Assembly: GCA_037190225.1 (NCBI GenBank)
Contig: JBBCJL010000001.1
Location: 484,457-548,456 of the forward strand
Source of the DNA: MKSF01 sp037190225
Lineage (GTDB): Bacteria > Bacteroidota > Bacteroidia > Chitinophagales > Chitinophagaceae
Reading direction: 5' to 3'
Length of the DNA: 64,000 nucleotides
A program made the translations under genes and the position numbers. Below the pieces are notes generated by a model. That model saw only the letters and a list, made by a program, of their open reading frames with translations. It had not been told where the DNA came from and did not search any database. This document shows, piece after piece, positions 40,771 to 51,300 of this stretch. The first letter of the stretch is position 1. Each line of letters opens with the position of its first letter.

Positions 40771-43019
40771 GTTGCAATCTCCTCGTTTGGTTCGTTCTTG
40801 GTATGATCCCTATTTGCTGCGGCGTCTCCTTTTGCCTGCAGTGGCTGTGACGCAGCGGTCTCCGTGCTCAAAGAGGATCTGATCGCCCTGAGCTCGTTTG
40901 AAATCTTCAGCAAATGTATGACTTGATGTTCACTTGGCGTAAGGTTTTTTAAGCCGCTTACCGGGTAATCCTCTATCATATTGTCCCGGATGAACTTATT
41001 GCCCTTCAACCTGCCCAGCCGCAGGATATCCCTGAACAGATCGTCTATCTCGTACAGCAGCTGGTAGAAGAGATCCTTATTATGAGCAGGCATCAGCTCA
41101 TCGTTGAACTCGTTATCGGTGTGATAGGCATTCAGCTCACGGGTGATCCGGATATTGTGCACAATAAGGTAGTATGAGGAGGCGAATCCTTTTTTACGCC
41201 TGACGATGGTCTCCTGTATATAGCGGTTGACGCTGTCAAAGGCATTGCTGTTCTTTACTTCGGCGTCCCGCTTAAAGGTGGTCCAGAGCGACTGGTCCGT
41301 ATCGTTGTTGTAAAATGTTTCCTTGAAATACCTGAAATTGGCTTCCACCGCTTCCGCGAGGAATTTCGGCAGCAGCTTTTTATCATAGGTGGGGAAGAAA
41401 AGGAAGCCGGCCAGGATGGCAATGGCGCACCCGATAGCAGTGAACAGTATCCTGCCCAGCATCAGAGACATATCAAACCCGCTCTCCACGTACAGCATCG
41501 CTACCAGCAGCATCGTGATAAAGAAAGTCGCCATCGCATACCGGGTCTTTAAAAAGTAGACCAGGAAGAGCGAGCTGATGATGATCAGCCCGAACTGAGC
41601 GATGGTGGGAAAAGGTATGAATAGCAGCAGGGAGCTGACCAGCACGCCGATCATGGTGCCCAGGCTTCGCTGTAAGCCCTTTTTGAGCGTTGCATTGACA
41701 AAAGGCTGGGAAACGATGATGGCCGTAAGCGGGATCCAGTAACCGTGATCCCTGAAGATGAAGTACTGGAGCAGGTAGCCGGTCATCGCCGATATGCCCA
41801 CACGCAGCGCGTAGCGTACTGTAAGGCTGTCATTCCGGAGCAGCGTCTTTATATTGGTCCAGAGATACCTGGGATGCAGAATATTAATGGTTTCAATAAA
41901 AGTATAGCTCCTGATGCTTATTTTTTCCCGGTGTTTGCTGTGCAGGTCGAGCGCTTTCCGGAACAGCCTGATGATCCTGTTGATGATAATATCTATTTCG
42001 TTTACATGACCCGCCATATATGTATCGTCTGACGCATCAAGACGGATCTGCTGCAATACCTTGCTCAATCTTTCTATTTTGATCCGGATCACCAGCTGCT
42101 CTTCTTCTTTAAGATGGGCAATGAAGTGCCCCATACGTTCGCTGAGCTGCTCCACGATCCTGAAAAGGCTGAATATTTTCAGTCGGGTCTTGAAAGGTAT
42201 GCTCTGCTTGTCCAGCTGGTCCACATATTCAGTAAGCTGTATCACGTGCAGGCCTACCAGCACGGCTACTTTACGGGACTGTGTGAGCGTGTAGAGCTTG
42301 GAGCCGTTATCCTTGACCTTATCCACGGTGGTCTCAAAGAAGGACAGGGAGGTGTTAATGGTATCTCTCAGGGCTTTTTCCGTCAGGTAAAGGGTACGCA
42401 GGCTTTCCCGCTTGCTCTTGTTATCCCAGCCTTTACCGCTCACCTGTGCCAGCAGCGCCACCTTGTCCCATATGGCTTCGATAGACCTGCGGAAAGGGGA
42501 TCCCTCCTTGATAAAGAGCACCGCGGCAATATTGACCAGGGCTGCCCAGGCTCCGCCGAGCAGGAACAGCTGGGTCCTGGTGGCCAGGGCCTCGGAAGAG
42601 GTGATGGGGAAGGCCACATTGATGATGGCGCTCACGTACACGCTGAGGGCCAGCGCAGCGCCTTTCTCGCCGAGATTTTTAAAAAGCCCGGACAGGAATC
42701 CTACGCCGAACATGAAAAATACCGCCAGCCACCAGATGCCCCCGATAAGGCCGCCCAGGATGGCGAACAGCACATTCAGGCAGACAGACCCGAATAGTAT
42801 CCGGATCCTTTGGAAAGCATCTCCTTTCAGCTCTATCAGGGCAGTGCTTTCTGCCGCTATCGCTATCCATATGGCCGCTTCGTGCCGTCCTGTCAGCTCG
42901 CCGAACAATAACGGGACGGTTACGGCAATGGCAATGCGCAGCCCCCAATACCAAACAGGATCATCAAGGACCTCGCTCCACTTGTAAAATCTGGACTGTA
43001 TTTTATAACGTATATTCAA
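40767..43019 (-). CDS. FUSC family inner-membrane protein
   Basis: A 750-residue membrane protein with two sets of about five to six helices, at about 25-175 and 395-525. Each is followed by a long soluble helical region. The N-terminal WYWGLRIAIAVTVPLLFGE, the second-half YALRVGISAMTGYLLQYF, and WIPLTAIIVSQPF-NATLKKGLQR match the YccS/YhfK (FUSC) family, related to aromatic acid exporters and aluminium-activated channels. Its transported substrate is unknown. It is coupled by a 4-base overlap to the LutA-like gene, which suggests a link with organic acid metabolism; that is inference. Confidence 0.9.
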   Translation of the reverse strand: MNIRYKIQSRFYKWSEVLDDPVWYWGLRIAIAVTVPLLFGELTGRHEAAIWIAIAAESTALIELKGDAFQRIRILFGSVCLNVLFAILGGLIGGIWWLAVFFMFGVGFLSGLFKNLGEKGAALALSVYVSAIINVAFPITSSEALATRTQLFLLGGAWAALVNIAAVLFIKEGSPFRRSIEAIWDKVALLAQVSGKGWDNKSKRESLRTLYLTEKALRDTINTSLSFFETTVDKVKDNGSKLYTLTQSRKVAVLVGLHVIQLTEYVDQLDKQSIPFKTRLKIFSLFRIVEQLSERMGHFIAHLKEEEQLVIRIKIERLSKVLQQIRLDASDDTYMAGHVNEIDIIINRIIRLFRKALDLHSKHREKISIRSYTFIETINILHPRYLWTNIKTLLRNDSLTVRYALRVGISAMTGYLLQYFIFRDHGYWIPLTAIIVSQPFVNATLKKGLQRSLGTMIGVLVSSLLLFIPFPTIAQFGLIIISSLFLVYFLKTRYAMATFFITMLLVAMLYVESGFDMSLMLGRILFTAIGCAIAILAGFLFFPTYDKKLLPKFLAEAVEANFRYFKETFYNNDTDQSLWTTFKRDAEVKNSNAFDSVNRYIQETIVRRKKGFASSYYLIVHNIRITRELNAYHTDNEFNDELMPAHNKDLFYQLLYEIDDLFRDILRLGRLKGNKFIRDNMIEDYPVSGLKNLTPSEHQVIHLLKISNELRAIRSSLSTETAASQPLQAKGDAAANRDHTKNEPNEEIAT

Positions 43020-43142
43020 GGATATGCGGCATTTTATGCTTCCTGCTCAAATTTAATGGAATACCACCAGATTGTGATGACATAATAAGATGAAAATAAG
43101 GTTATTGTTCATCCCATCGGGGATATGTGGCGTCCGCGTGCA

Positions 43143-43180
43143 AAAAAAGCGCCTGCTCTTTACAGGGCAGGCGCTTTTTA
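43143..43180 (-). terminator. Terminator of the bacilliredoxin gene
   Basis: AAAAAGCGCCTGC pairs with GCAGGCGCTTTTT; the A/T-flanked stem works in both directions and lies 18 bases past the bacilliredoxin stop. Confidence 0.8.
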
Positions 43181-43197
43181 CAATAAATATGGCTGGA

Positions 43198-43617
43198 TTA
43201 ATCGCAGTATTCCTCATAGGCTGCCTGCAGGTTGGCAGCTATCATATCTGCCGTCCTGCCTTCTATCAGGTGGCGCTCTATCATATGAACCAGCTTGCCG
43301 TCCTTCAGCAGCGCAATGCAGGGTGAAGACGGCGGGTAAGGCATCAGGAACTGCTGGCGGATAGCCTGAACAGCATCCTTGTCAAAGCCGGCGAAAGCAG
43401 TGGTGAGCCTGGCAGGCTTTTTACCGGCTCCCTGAACAGAGCGTAAAACGCCCGGGCGGCAGGTGCCTGCGGAACATCCGCAAACGGAATTGATCACCAC
43501 CAGGGTAGTGCCGGGCTGGTTTAAAGTATCCTGGACTTCCTGGGGAGTTAATAATTCTTGAAAACCGTTTTGTGTTAATTCGGCTTTCATCGGGTTCACT
43601 AATTCTGCTGGGTACAT
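43198..43617 (-). CDS. Bacilliredoxin (BrxA/BrxB, YphP family)
   Basis: A 139-residue thioredoxin-like protein that removes bacillithiol from S-bacillithiolated proteins, or acts as a thiol-disulfide oxidoreductase. The redox motif is CGC at C46-C48 in VINSVCGCSAGTCRPG. I choose the ATG of MYPAELVNPMKAEL; the 48 codons upstream are not family sequence. A -7 element TACATTTG lies on the minus strand at 43660-43667. Whether this organism makes bacillithiol cannot be seen here. Confidence 0.93.
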   Translation of the reverse strand: MYPAELVNPMKAELTQNGFQELLTPQEVQDTLNQPGTTLVVINSVCGCSAGTCRPGVLRSVQGAGKKPARLTTAFAGFDKDAVQAIRQQFLMPYPPSSPCIALLKDGKLVHMIERHLIEGRTADMIAANLQAAYEEYCD

Positions 43618-43782
43618 AATTATGAAAAATTTGTGTTTGAGTGTTAATAATCTGTGCTGCAAATGTAGGGCAATAATTTTACTCTGCTGAGAACGTATCG
43701 TTATGCGCCTATAGATTTTATATATGGCAGCGCGGCATAAGCCGTACGCAAGGCTGTGCAATGTGCCTCCTGCGGAATGCCG

Positions 43783-45234
43783 TTATTGCACGGTGCTGAC
43801 CTTATTGCTGTCCTGGTTCCGGATCTTCTGGAAGGTGAACTTCACATTGTTGCTGTTGATCTTGTCTATCATCAGCAGCACGTAATTGGCAATGCCGGTC
43901 ATCCCGTCATAATGGAGCTTATTGGGAAAGTCATTGAGCGTATTGTGCGCTTCGTTCTTGCCCGTAGTGACGAGTATGGAAGGGATATTGCCGGAATAGA
44001 AGTCTATATGCTCGGAGTTCATCGTGATCTTGTTCTGCTGGGTAACGCTTATGTTGCCCGTAACGGGAATAGATTGTACGATCTCATTCCAGGCCAGGGA
44101 GGACCCCATGCCTTCTATCTGGAATTTTTTACTGTTCTTCAGCAGCCCGACACGGTCTATGCTGATCATACAGGCAATGCTTTCCTGCCTGACAGGCAGG
44201 TTCTTAAGGAAGGCCTTGGAGCCCATCATGCCGTTTTCGTAGGCGGAGAACGCCACAAAGACAAAATTATAGTTCTTGTAATCGGCCCTTTTGATGCGGG
44301 CTGCCAGGGCCAGCATCACACCCACGCCGCTGGCGTTATTGTCGGCGCCGGGGAAATAGGCGGCAGTGCCCCTGTTTACCATTTTGTCTTCACCCAGGTG
44401 ATCATAATGGGCGCCGATGACAATGGTTTGGGCTGCGTTATTATTAATGATGCCTATGATATTGGTACCGATCAGCTTTTCTGCCGTAAACTCAATGCTC
44501 AGCGAAACGGGCGTAATTGTCTTGACAGACCTGATATGCTTGTCGTAGGCCGGCTTTTGCACGATCACTACCGGTATGTTAAGCGGGTCGTAAGCGCTGG
44601 ATTGCTTGAATACCGGCTTATTGACAGCGCCGAACTCATCATACAGGATCACAGAGCTGGCGCCTTTTTTCTGCGCCCTGAGCGCGATGAGGTAAGCCGT
44701 TTCTTCCCAGTCGAACTCAGGATTGCGGGCTTCCTGGGCGTTCTGGTACAGGGGAACGACCCAGGGGGCGTTGGGCTCTTCGCTTTTAGGCATCATGAAG
44801 TTATCCTCTTTCTTTTCAATATTGGAGAATGCCATGGGTATGGCGTCCTCCGGTATGAACAGGTAGCTGCCGCCGATGAGCATTTTGCAGTCCTTGGACA
44901 GCCGCTTATCGCTTTCGAACTTGAAATGCTGCCTGAAGCCGTTGTTGATGGCCGGCTTCAGCCCTATCGTGCCCATGCGCTGCTCGATGAAGACCCCGGC
45001 GAGCTCTTCGCTTTTAGTGCCGGACTTCCTGCCCAGCAGCGCCGGGCTGCAGAGGTAGTCCACGGTCGTCCTGATCAGGGCGATCTCATCGGCGCCCATA
45101 GTGGGGACGGTATTGTTTTTATTGAAAGCTCCCGTTACTTTGTTCCATACCTGGCTGTACACGGAAGAGGTCTGGACACATATACTTGAAAAAAGGAAAA
45201 CAATTGCTGTAAAGCTTTTTTTCGCTAATGACAT
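43783..45234 (-). CDS. M28 family peptidase-like secreted protein with an altered active site
   Basis: A 483-residue secreted protein with an N-terminal hydrophobic signal (about residues 8-28). The co-catalytic zinc-peptidase domain shows the family ligands H276 and D278 (GAHYDHLG), D298 (PGADNNASG), E333, D360 (SID) and H430 (EAHNTLND). The usual catalytic pair EE in FSGEE--G reads AYENG here, so the general-base Glu is Tyr332 while the metal-binding Glu is kept. A PA-domain-like insert lies at about 150-250. It may still bind zinc but cleave poorly or not at all. It is followed by the convergent-free gap before bacilliredoxin. Confidence 0.85.
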   Translation of the reverse strand: MSLAKKSFTAIVFLFSSICVQTSSVYSQVWNKVTGAFNKNNTVPTMGADEIALIRTTVDYLCSPALLGRKSGTKSEELAGVFIEQRMGTIGLKPAINNGFRQHFKFESDKRLSKDCKMLIGGSYLFIPEDAIPMAFSNIEKKEDNFMMPKSEEPNAPWVVPLYQNAQEARNPEFDWEETAYLIALRAQKKGASSVILYDEFGAVNKPVFKQSSAYDPLNIPVVIVQKPAYDKHIRSVKTITPVSLSIEFTAEKLIGTNIIGIINNNAAQTIVIGAHYDHLGEDKMVNRGTAAYFPGADNNASGVGVMLALAARIKRADYKNYNFVFVAFSAYENGMMGSKAFLKNLPVRQESIACMISIDRVGLLKNSKKFQIEGMGSSLAWNEIVQSIPVTGNISVTQQNKITMNSEHIDFYSGNIPSILVTTGKNEAHNTLNDFPNKLHYDGMTGIANYVLLMIDKINSNNVKFTFQKIRNQDSNKVSTVQ

Positions 45235-45411
45235 AAGATACTTGAGTGGCGGTTTATTGAATTACTATTTTTAAATCAGGGTATTTTAAGCTGTAAAACG
45301 CTGAAAAACCCTGAATTATTTTGTAATTTTAGACATCTGTTCCTGATTTAATGTATAAAAATAACGTTTTTATTTTTGTTTGGACGGATAATTTCAAAAA
45401 ACTAATGTTAT

Positions 45412-46032
45412 ATGGATGTTAGAGTAGTGATAATAGAGGATGATAAGGTGATCAGGGACGCCTACCAGTTTTTTATAGAGCAGCAGCCGTCCTGTAAGGT
45501 GGTGGGCGCCTATCCCGGAGTGGAAGCCGCCCTGCCGCATCTGAGGTCGTTAGACCCCCACGTGGTATTCCTGGATATAGAATTGCAGGGCATGAACGGG
45601 GTGGAGGGCATTTCCCGCATTAAGGAACTCGTAGCCGACGTTTATATTATAATGCTGTCCGTATATGACAGCCCTCATTATGTTTTCACCGCGCTCGCCA
45701 ACGGCGCATCGGGATACCTTACCAAGGACGCCGGACCTGAAAAGATCGTAGGCGCCATAGAGGAGGTGCTTACGGGCGGCGGACCTATGACCAGCAATAT
45801 CGCCCGTATGATCGTATCATCTTTCCAGAAGAACAGGGAGTCGCCGCTTACCAAAAGGGAAACGGAGATACTGGAATTCCTCAGCCAGGGGAAGACCAGG
45901 ACCATGATCGCCCAGGAGCTATTTATAGATGCGGAGACCGTAAAGTCGCACGTGAAGAATATTTATGCTAAATTGAATGTCCATTCAAAAGCGGATGCCA
46001 TCCGGAAGGCAAAACAGAATAAATACATTTAA
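45412..46032 (+). CDS. NarL/FixJ-type response regulator
   Basis: A 206-residue regulator. The receiver domain (1-125) has the acidic pocket EDD at 9-11, phospho-acceptor D55 in FLDIELQGMNG, and the conserved Lys in GYLTKDAG. The LuxR-type helix-turn-helix (about 142-200) reads SPLTKRETEILEFLSQGKT then ETVKSHVKNIYAKL. No histidine kinase is adjacent, so it is an orphan here. The flippase gene begins 47 bases downstream on the same strand and may be in the same transcript. Confidence 0.92.
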   Translation: MDVRVVIIEDDKVIRDAYQFFIEQQPSCKVVGAYPGVEAALPHLRSLDPHVVFLDIELQGMNGVEGISRIKELVADVYIIMLSVYDSPHYVFTALANGASGYLTKDAGPEKIVGAIEEVLTGGGPMTSNIARMIVSSFQKNRESPLTKRETEILEFLSQGKTRTMIAQELFIDAETVKSHVKNIYAKLNVHSKADAIRKAKQNKYI

Positions 46033-46079
46033 CTTTGCATCCCGGTACCCATCCTGTATCATAAAAGCATCCGATAGCA

Positions 46080-47489
46080 TTGGCAAACAATCAGTTCGCA
46101 AAGAATACATTATCTATAATGCTGGTACGTATCATAAGCGTATCGGCCACTTTATTTTTAACCTATTTCCTGTCGCATAAGCTTACCGTAGCGCAATTCG
46201 GTACCATTACCTCCTTCTGGGTGCAGACGGTAATGGCTGTGACCATTGCCGGCCTGGGGCTGCCTGTTTTTGTATTTACCTACAGCCGGCAGAAGCTGGG
46301 AGAATTGCTGGCAGCCCTGCCTCCGGCGTACAAGCTGTATTTCAGCGGCTGGATAGGTATAGTCAGCGCCGTATTTGCGGGTGTACAGCTCACCAGCAAT
46401 TCCTTTTTTGCGCCTGATATTGCCAGCTTCCTCTGCCTGGCCCTTTTTTTCGCAGTGACCACTATGGGCCTGCTGCTGGATGCGTTGTCTATTATTTACG
46501 GGTATTATCAGCGGCTGATCTTTACTGCAGTATGCTATAATGCCTGGTATATCATCCTGTATATGCTGTATTACCGCGGAACGATCGGCCCGGACCTGCT
46601 CCTGCCGGGTCTCGCCGTGAACGCGACCCTGAAGGTGGTCCTGCTCGGCAAGCAGGTATTCAAGGCGCAGCAGCCCGGCAGCGATATCAGCCTGTTGTCC
46701 CTGAAAGGCCACTGGCTGTCCACGGGGCTGTATGATGTGTCCCAGAACGTGGTCAAATATCTGGATAAGTTCGTACTGAGCTTCCTGGTAGGGAAGGAGG
46801 CGCTGGCTGCCTATACCAACCTGACGACAGAGATCCCGGTCTTCGCGCTGGTCTTTGCCTCCGTCAAATCCAGCACTTCCATTTATCTCGCACATTCGGC
46901 AGGCAATGAAAGGCATATAGGCAGGTATCTCAGGACCGCCGGGAGACTGCTGGGGTATTTTATATTTCCGTCAGTATTTTTTATTGGTATGTTTGCGCCG
47001 GATATCATTACGATGATATTCTCGGAAAAGTACCTGGGCGGTATCGCGCTGTTCCTGGTGGCGCTCCTGAAATTGCCCAATTATAATTTTATGTTCAGCG
47101 CGGTGCTGCAATATTATGAAAAAGGGCATATCGTTCATAAGGGGGTATGGGTGGATACGCTGGTCTCCCTGGCGCTGGTATTCCCGCTTTATTATTGTAT
47201 GGGGCTTAGCGGCATCGTGCTCAGCATGGTTATCAGCACCTATTGCCAGAACTTTTACTATGGCAATGCGCTTAGAAAGATCATGAATACTTCCTGGACG
47301 GCTATCCTGCCTTTACGTTCGTGGATGATCCAGGCAGGTGTCTTTGCCGGCCTGTCAGCCGGTCTCTGGTATGTGCTCAACCAGACGGACCTCCATTATA
47401 TACCACGCCTGGCAACGGCATTCGCGGTGATGGCGCCGGTCTCCTTGTGGGGGATCTACCGTACCTACAGGCAGATCAAAAGATTTTAG
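46080..47489 (+). CDS. Oligosaccharide flippase-like membrane protein (MOP/Wzx type), 1
   Basis: A 469-residue membrane protein with about 12-14 helices. The opening LVRIISVSATLFLTYFLSHKLT and the later VVKYLDKFVLSFLVGKEALAAYTN match polysaccharide flippases that move lipid-linked glycans across the inner membrane. The start is a TTG (reading ANNQFAKNTL); the next ATG is 13 codons in, inside the first helix, so TTG is preferred. The 3' end overlaps the convergent acetyltransferase by 4 bases. No glycosyltransferases adjoin it. Confidence 0.85.
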   Translation: MANNQFAKNTLSIMLVRIISVSATLFLTYFLSHKLTVAQFGTITSFWVQTVMAVTIAGLGLPVFVFTYSRQKLGELLAALPPAYKLYFSGWIGIVSAVFAGVQLTSNSFFAPDIASFLCLALFFAVTTMGLLLDALSIIYGYYQRLIFTAVCYNAWYIILYMLYYRGTIGPDLLLPGLAVNATLKVVLLGKQVFKAQQPGSDISLLSLKGHWLSTGLYDVSQNVVKYLDKFVLSFLVGKEALAAYTNLTTEIPVFALVFASVKSSTSIYLAHSAGNERHIGRYLRTAGRLLGYFIFPSVFFIGMFAPDIITMIFSEKYLGGIALFLVALLKLPNYNFMFSAVLQYYEKGHIVHKGVWVDTLVSLALVFPLYYCMGLSGIVLSMVISTYCQNFYYGNALRKIMNTSWTAILPLRSWMIQAGVFAGLSAGLWYVLNQTDLHYIPRLATAFAVMAPVSLWGIYRTYRQIKRF

Positions 47490-47980
47490 AACATTTTGGC
47501 CATGATGTAATCATTCATCTGGAAGCCATTGCCGATATCCAGATCTTCTTCCTGCTCTATCGACCACCCGAGCGCCTGGTAAAATGCCACGGCAGCGTTG
47601 TTGCGATTGACGTTCAGCACCATACCGGTGTTATGATGTTGCCGGGCGATCCCTTCTATATGGTTCAGCAGCAGCCTTCCTGCTCCTTTGCCCTGGCTTT
47701 TGGGAAGGATATACAGCTTATGCACTTTGGTCATATCTGTATGGTTGTAATTCAATTCATAGGAGGCGAAGCCGTGATAAGTGCCGTCTTCCCAGACAAG
47801 AATGAAATGGTGCTTAAGATTGGTGACCTGGTTATGAAGCGATTGGCTGCTATACATCAGTTTAAGCATGTAATCAATCTGGTCGTCAGATAAAATGCTT
47901 TTAAACGTGTCTGGCCAGGTGAACTGGGCGATATGCTGTATGATCAGGTAGTGCGGATCTTCTGCGTTAACTATTTGCAT
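47486..47980 (-). CDS. GNAT-family N-acetyltransferase
   Basis: A 164-residue enzyme with the acetyl-CoA-binding motif in LYILPKSQGKGAGRLLLNHIE (about 92-112) and the typical ending VNRNNAAVAFYQALGWS. The N-terminal part (IQHIAQFTWPDTFKSILS) is characteristic of small cytoplasmic members. The acceptor is unknown. It is convergent with the flippase and has its own upstream region. Confidence 0.9.
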   Translation of the reverse strand: MQIVNAEDPHYLIIQHIAQFTWPDTFKSILSDDQIDYMLKLMYSSQSLHNQVTNLKHHFILVWEDGTYHGFASYELNYNHTDMTKVHKLYILPKSQGKGAGRLLLNHIEGIARQHHNTGMVLNVNRNNAAVAFYQALGWSIEQEEDLDIGNGFQMNDYIMAKMF

Positions 47981-48394
47981 CCCGGTTAAAAATATTTATA
48001 TAGCTTCCTGTAGAATTATTCTTTATCGGGGTAAAGATAATAAGTAAATTCTATTTGAAGGCATATATCGGTAAAATAAGGTAGTGATACCGGTTGATTT
48101 TTAAATAGTTATAGTTTAGTTAAAGTTTGGTTTAGCGCCGGGCTGCCTTGTCTGGCGGTGTCGGCCGGGGCTTAGCCCCCGGGTATTTAAGCAGTAAAGA
48201 GGTGGTATTTTCCCTATGCGCCTTGCCGGTTCAGTGTCCTGTTTTCAGCGCCGGAACGCTCTTTTTTATAGGCCGGTTACAGAACAGCCGGGCCGGTTTG
48301 CGGTTTTTTTTGTAGTTTTACCCAACTGTTAACACACTTCTTGCTGTCTCCCCTAGGAGATAGTAGAAGTTAACCCAATAATTACAAACGGATT
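47981..48394. other. Intergenic region before the T9SS type B protein
   Basis: No gene is seen. It carries a GC-rich inverted repeat (CCGGGG/CCCCGG near 48166-48183) and, nearer the gene, TTTG at 48297-48300 and GTAGTTTTA near 48313, a loose promoter match. It must hold the divergent promoters of the acetyltransferase and the large secreted protein. Confidence 0.45.
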
Positions 48395-51300
48395 ATGTTG
48401 AACAAAATTGTATTTATGGCCGTCTTGGGGATAGGCGTTCAGGGGCTTACGGGCGTATCTTACGCGCATACCCACGGAGATGGTCATCCACAACCGGGAA
48501 ACCTTAAAATTATAGAGAATAAAGGACAATGGGGGACCCAGGCAAAGTATAGGGCTGAGATCAGCTACGGTGCGATGTACCTGACTGACGGCGGCTTTGT
48601 ATATAATTTCAGCAGTAGCGAGGATTACGCGAAAATAGATAAGATACTGCATGATGAAAAGAAGGCTGATGTTGATGTTTCCGGAATGCCTATCAGGAAT
48701 CATGCCTATAAGGTGAATTTCCTGGGCGCCAACACGGATGTTCGTTATGTTCCTGCAGAAAAGAATGTAACGAAATTCAACTATTTTATTGGTAGCGACC
48801 CTTCCAAATGGGTCAGCAACGCTGCCGTGTATGGCGCTGTTACCCAGCAGAATGTGTATAACGGGATTGATATTAAGGTATATTCCAGCGAGCACAGCCT
48901 GAAATATGATGTGGTGGTGGCACCGCAGGCGGACCCCTCCCTGGTAAAGCTGCAATTTGAAGGGGTGAAGCCGGTTTTGAACGGCAAGGGGGACCTGGTC
49001 GTCAGGACTTCCGTGAATGAGGTGGTGGAGAAAGCGCCCTATACCTATCAGGTCGTAGAGGGCCGTGAGGTAGAGGTGCCTTCCCGCTATAAGCTGAATG
49101 GTAATATACTGAGCTTTGAATTTCCCCGCGGTTATGATAAAAGCCTGCCTTTGATCATTGACCCCAACCTGCTTTTTGTGAATTTCAGCGGTGCTTCTAC
49201 GGGCACCTTTTATGCGCACTCCACAGCTTACGACCTGGACGGCAATACCATTACCGGAGCCTTGTCCAGCAATGGCGCAGGGTGGCCTACTACGGTGGGA
49301 GCCTATAATACTACTTTCGGGACCGGCAATACGGCGTGCATCCACAAATACAACGTGGACGGCAGCGTCTTGCTTTTCGGTACCTATGTCGGTGCCGGTA
49401 CCGGCGGGGGCATGCTGCCCAACACGATCAGGACAGATGCGCAGGGCCGTATTTATTTCGGCGGTTCCACTACCAATGCCGCTTTACCCATCACTACAGG
49501 TGCCTATCAGGCCACTATCGGCGGTGGTGCGGATATCTACCTGGCACTATTGAGCGCTGACGGATCTACACTGCTGGCTTCCACCTACCTGGGCGGATCA
49601 AGTCACGAAGGGTCCCAGATGAATACTACTACCGCCTTTACTGCCCTGGGCAGCCAGACCACATCCCTGACCCCGACAGACATAGCTGTTGACGGAGATG
49701 GCAATGTCTGGGTGGCTTCCAATACAGGGTCCTCTAATTTCCCGGTTACATCCAATGCCTATCAGTCAACGCTGACCGGCAGCCATGATGTCACCCTGAC
49801 CAAGCTGAGCCCCGACCTGACCACGCTGCTTTACTCTACATTTCTGGGAGGAACAGGCTGGGACGGCGCAACCAGTGTTGAATTTGATGCTACCCGCAAT
49901 TATATCGGTATTTCCGGCTTTACCAACAGTCCCAACTTCCCTACATCCCAGGGCGCTTATCACACCACTGCAAGGGGGGGCGTTGACGGGCTGCTGGCAC
50001 TATTTGATGTGAACAGCTCTTCTTATGTAGCCTCTACTTACCTGGGCACTTCGGCCGAGGACTTTGCGGCCCGTATCGCTTTTGACTGTGCCGGCAATGT
50101 CTTTGCGACAGGAAGGACGCAGGGTAATTATCCTATAACCGCGACCGGGAGCTTTGTGGTGCCGAACGGCTTTATCTTTATTGATAAACTTACCCCGGGC
50201 CTGACAGGCTCTATGGCTTCCACCCGTACGGGTGCCGCCCATACTTCCATAGTGCCTTCTGCGATGATGGTGGATGTATGTGGTAATATCCTGGTAGCTA
50301 CCATCGTTAATAATACTTCACAGCTTAATATGCCGCTGACGCCGGATGCCTTTGAAACTACTCCCAGGGCATTCTACTTTGCGGCCTTTGCGCCTGATTT
50401 TTCAGACCTGGTGTTCGGAAGCTATTTCGGATCAACAGGCAACCAGGATCACTTCCATCCCGGTATCTGCCGTATAGATCCTGCCGGCGTTATTTATCAC
50501 GCGGTCTGTTCCCCGACCTCGGGAGCTAACTGGGCGCCCAACCGTACACCGCATGCGGTGCACCCGGATAAGCTGAACGGCACTACCAATGATAACGTAA
50601 CATTTAAATTTGACTTTGAAGCCTTCTCCGTAAAAGTAACGGGCGAGACTCCGGAAGGTGGTAATGTGAACCAGAACCACGCTATACGGGGTTGTAAATC
50701 AGCATATTTACACTATAAAAGAGGTAAAGCGGATACGTTTGACCTGGTATTGAGGCTGGAGATCCTGGGCGATGCCATCAACGGCGTGGATTATGCTTTC
50801 CTGGCGGATTCCTTAGTGATCCCGGCCAATGATACCGTTGCCACCCTGGAAATAAAAGCCCTGCTGGCCAACCCGGCCACAGGTCCGAGAAGGGTTATTA
50901 TCAATACGATGGCGCCCTGCGCCTGTGACGGCAACAGGGACAACATCATGTCCTCCGACACGGTGCTGATCCTGGATTCGGTATATGTAAAGGTGCTGAC
51001 ACCTTTGGATACGACCTGTCCCGGGGACCAGATCACTATCCAGGCTGAAATAGATCCGACCCTGGACTTTTTCTGGACGCCGGCGAACCTGATCCCTGAT
51101 GCTACCGGCCTGACGATCACACCTTCTCCGGTGCTTACTACCTTTTTTACTATTGAAGCTTCCCAGCCGGGCGCGCCATCTACCTGTCCGCCCAGAAGGG
51201 CCACCTATATGGCCTATGTGGAGCCTTACCCGGAGATAAGCGTAGAGAACGATTACCTGACAGTGTGCTACCGGGATTCCATAGGGCTGACGATGCAGGT

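Noticed and set aside
43756..45189. A 477-codon open frame on the plus strand
   Set aside because: It is antisense to the M28-like gene over nearly its full length. The M28-like frame has a signal peptide and ordered zinc ligands; the antisense frame has no family features.
48353..49345. A 330-codon open frame on the minus strand
   Set aside because: It lies opposite the start of the T9SS type B protein, whose signal peptide and domains are clear; the long antisense frame follows from codon bias.
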